Assembly: GCF_000740895.1 (NCBI RefSeq)
Contig: NC_025263.1
Span: 1,860,001-1,924,000 of the forward strand
Direction of reading: 5' to 3'
Origin: Theileria orientalis strain Shintoku
Taxonomy: Eukaryota > Apicomplexa > Aconoidasida > Piroplasmida > Theileriidae
DNA length: 64,000 nt
Positions 62,108 to 64,000 of this stretch are shown here, one piece after another. Below the pieces are notes generated by a model. It had not been told where the DNA came from, did no database searches, and was given only the letters and a program-made list of their open reading frames with translations. Both the position numbers and the translations under genes were made by a program. Each line of letters begins with the position of its first letter. Within the stretch, counting starts at the first letter, position 1.

Positions 62108-64000
62108 ATGAATGTATTAAAGATAATAGTATTTATAATAATCACTTTGAAAGTGAACAGCTCATATAGAGCACTGTGTACACCAGGAAGTGATGATCAA
62201 AAATCGAGTAGTGAACAGAAGAAAAGTGAAATAGAAGAAAAAAATAACAAAAGTAAAACAAACAGAAGTGATGAAGAAAAGAAGTTAACGGAATCACAAA
62301 GTAGAGAAGAGGAATCTGAGGAAGATGGCAGAAGTAAAGGGGATAGCGCTAAGGAAGGGGATCAGAAAGGAAAAGGACAAGAGAAGAGAGAAGAAGACCA
62401 GGAGGAGCAAAAAGGAAAGGAAGTAAGAAGGAGACAGTCGCTGTACGAGTGGATCGACGTGGATCTGAGGAGAATAAACAGCAGGGACTTTATGGTACTT
62501 AAGCCAACGAGAGGGAGAGAGTACTACAAGCTACTGCCAATGGCATATAAAAAAGTAAGGTCAATAAGACTGGACGGTAAAGTAATCTGGGTAAAAAACA
62601 GACACGTAAGATGCGGAAAGATCACAATATTCAACGAGGAAGGAAACAAAGCAGAACTGGTGATAAGCACGTACGACAAATACTACAGAGAAGATCGAGT
62701 GGGAGTAGAGCTTAGCAGAATCAGAGAGGTTGAGGGAAGAATAAAATTCGAAGCTAAGTACATGGGATTCTTCGAAACAGTGGCCGAGGTTAACAGAGAA
62801 GTAATAGAGGACTTTTACGTCAGAGTCAACTACAGGAAGGTGGAAGTGGACGTTGAGGACAACTTCGACAAACTCTACTTCGAACACAGAGCAGTAAGAG
62901 CGGAGCTGAGTCCGGAGGCAGAGGGAAACGAAGCCACTACGACGAGTTGCGAGTACGAAGTGTTCGAGCCGAACGACGAGGAGGTGTTTGTCAAAGTCAA
63001 GCACGACTCGAGGCTAATATGGAAGTCGCTGGTGGTGGGAGGATACGAGTTTGGAACGAAAAGAGTGGAAAAATTCAAAATAACAAAAACAAAAATTAAC
63101 AAAGAAGTGAAGGAGAACAGTAGTGCAAGCAGTAGTGGAAATGGTAATGGTATTACAAATAGCAATGCAAGTGGTAATGGTATTACAAATAGCAATGCAA
63201 GTGGTAATGGTAATGGTAAAGAAAAGGAAGGCGTGGATGGTGACGAAGAGAGTGTAACCAGTGAAAGTGATGGACAGAAAGCACATGAAAAAGAAGAAGT
63301 GGAGAAGAAGGAGATTTACTTGATACGAATAACAATCAAAAACAATTATCATCACCATCTTGTGTATAACATCGATGAACAAAAATGGGAAATGATCTCG
63401 AAGGAGGAGTTTGAGAAGATGTATGTTGAACATAAATTAGAACATTCAGTAGAAATAATAGAAAATAAAATTAAAAGAAGAATGAATGGAAAAGAAGAAG
63501 AAGAAGAAGAAGAAGAAGAAGGAGAAGGAGAAGATGGAAATGAAATTGATGAAAGTGATGGAATAAAAAATAGAAGTAATGGAACTGCTACTGGAACTGG
63601 TAATGATAGAGGTAAAGAAATAAGTAATGATAAAGGTAGTGAAAGTGGAATAAAGGATAGAGGTAGTGAAAAAGAAAAAATAGAAGGATTGCAAGTAATA
63701 GATATATCAAGGAAAAATGAAATGCTGAGTTACGAAAAACATAATTTACTAAAGCATTATGTAGTAGTAATGAGTATAAAAGTAAAAGGAAAAGATACAG
63801 GTACAGGTGATGAAAAGGAAAAGGATAAAGCAAAAGCTAAGGATAAAAATAAAGGTAAAACTAAGGAAAAGGAAAAGATAATAGGTGAGATGGATGAAAA
63901 GGATTATTTAGATGAGGATAGAGACATAGAAGACTTGGATGAAGATACATCAATATTCCAAATTAATTATAAAAATCAGGTTATATGTCACGTTTTTGGA
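62108..64000 (+). CDS. FAINT-domain protein, 3' end beyond the window (partial)
   Basis: An open frame from the ATG at 62108 runs 631 codons without a stop to the end of the window. It has a signal peptide (MNVLKIIVFIIITLKVNSS) and a highly charged Lys/Glu/Ser/Gln stretch (about 22-112). An IDVDLRRINSRDF opening like the two upstream genes introduces FAINT units (VRSIRLDGKVIWVK, CEYEVFEPNDEEVFV with RLIWKSL). The later FAINT regions are interrupted by low-complexity inserts: an Asn/Gly/Ser repeat near 339-369 and Glu/Lys/Gly/Asn stretches after about 455. A run of Glu codons lies near 63,496. The C-terminal type (anchor or not) is outside the window. Confidence 0.85.
   Translation, partial: MNVLKIIVFIIITLKVNSSYRALCTPGSDDQKSSSEQKKSEIEEKNNKSKTNRSDEEKKLTESQSREEESEEDGRSKGDSAKEGDQKGKGQEKREEDQEEQKGKEVRRRQSLYEWIDVDLRRINSRDFMVLKPTRGREYYKLLPMAYKKVRSIRLDGKVIWVKNRHVRCGKITIFNEEGNKAELVISTYDKYYREDRVGVELSRIREVEGRIKFEAKYMGFFETVAEVNREVIEDFYVRVNYRKVEVDVEDNFDKLYFEHRAVRAELSPEAEGNEATTTSCEYEVFEPNDEEVFVKVKHDSRLIWKSLVVGGYEFGTKRVEKFKITKTKINKEVKENSSASSSGNGNGITNSNASGNGITNSNASGNGNGKEKEGVDGDEESVTSESDGQKAHEKEEVEKKEIYLIRITIKNNYHHHLVYNIDEQKWEMISKEEFEKMYVEHKLEHSVEIIENKIKRRMNGKEEEEEEEEEGEGEDGNEIDESDGIKNRSNGTATGTGNDRGKEISNDKGSESGIKDRGSEKEKIEGLQVIDISRKNEMLSYEKHNLLKHYVVVMSIKVKGKDTGTGDEKEKDKAKAKDKNKGKTKEKEKIIGEMDEKDYLDEDRDIEDLDEDTSIFQINYKNQVICHVFG
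63137..63217 (+). repeat. 30-base in-frame tandem repeat
   Basis: A unit encoding GNGITNSNAS occurs twice in perfect or near-perfect copy, flanked by partial GGTAATGG words. It is a coding minisatellite inside the FAINT gene at the window's end. Confidence 0.8.

Noticed and set aside
1..64000. Transposons, retroelements, tRNA or rRNA genes
   Set aside because: No transposase or reverse transcriptase motifs, no terminal repeats and no convincing cloverleaf or rRNA sequence were found by eye; Theileria genomes are known to be poor in mobile elements.

Overview
This is nuclear DNA of a piroplasm (Apicomplexa), almost certainly a Theileria of the sensu stricto group. Intergenic DNA is very AT-rich, genes are tightly packed, many introns are only 20-35 bases long, and about a third of the window encodes secreted proteins built from FAINT (DUF529) domains, a fold hugely expanded in Theileria. 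The fairly GC-rich third positions of several genes fit T. orientalis better than T. annulata or T. parva, but that is an inference from composition and not a species call.

Layout. 1-2.4 kb: the last exon of a gene entering from the left, then a three-exon type I membrane protein. 2.4-9.5 kb: two divergently oriented FAINT genes flank an extremely AT-rich block (about 4.65-6.6 kb) that is a good candidate centromere. 10.3-18.0 kb: intron-rich housekeeping genes: a two-RRM protein, a ZNRD2-type zinc-ribbon protein, a TXNDC9-like protein, tRNA methyltransferase Trm10, type I methionine aminopeptidase and an RMI1-like OB-fold protein. 18.6-25.5 kb: two large FAINT proteins, one with a 433-base internal duplication. 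27-38 kb: a membrane protein of unknown type, a terminal nucleotidyltransferase, mitochondrial Hsp60, a multi-pass membrane protein and a long mitochondrial uS5-like protein. 38.5-40.4 kb: a tandem pair of small secreted proteins. 41-44.8 kb: two FAINT membrane proteins sharing an identical 303-base 5' cassette. 44.9-49.8 kb: organelle-type Fe superoxide dismutase, HUS1 and MnmE. 50.2-51.8 kb: another FAINT gene with a start-codon problem. 52.5-56.0 kb: a CSB/Rad26-type SNF2 ATPase. 56.2-64.0 kb: four more FAINT genes, the last running off the window.

Two gene classes are sharply separated. Conserved housekeeping genes (DNA repair: RMI1-like, HUS1, CSB; organelle function: Hsp60, uS5m, MnmE, Fe-SOD) carry 1 to 12 introns, whose exon phases were checked by hand. 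FAINT genes and the small secreted pair are intronless, start with signal peptides and show signs of recent duplication or gene conversion. FAINT proteins are generally thought to be exported to the host cell or displayed on the parasite surface; here some end in a membrane anchor, some in a hydrophobic GPI-like tail and some in neither.

Most interesting signals: the centromere candidate with an A-rich to T-rich strand switch; the identical promoter-plus-signal-peptide cassette with a visible direction of copying; a near-identical 86-base coding segment shared by two unrelated genes 20 kb apart; and the small secreted pair that lack isoleucine and glutamine, differ strongly in coding sequence and yet keep a 139-base 3' flank with one mismatch.
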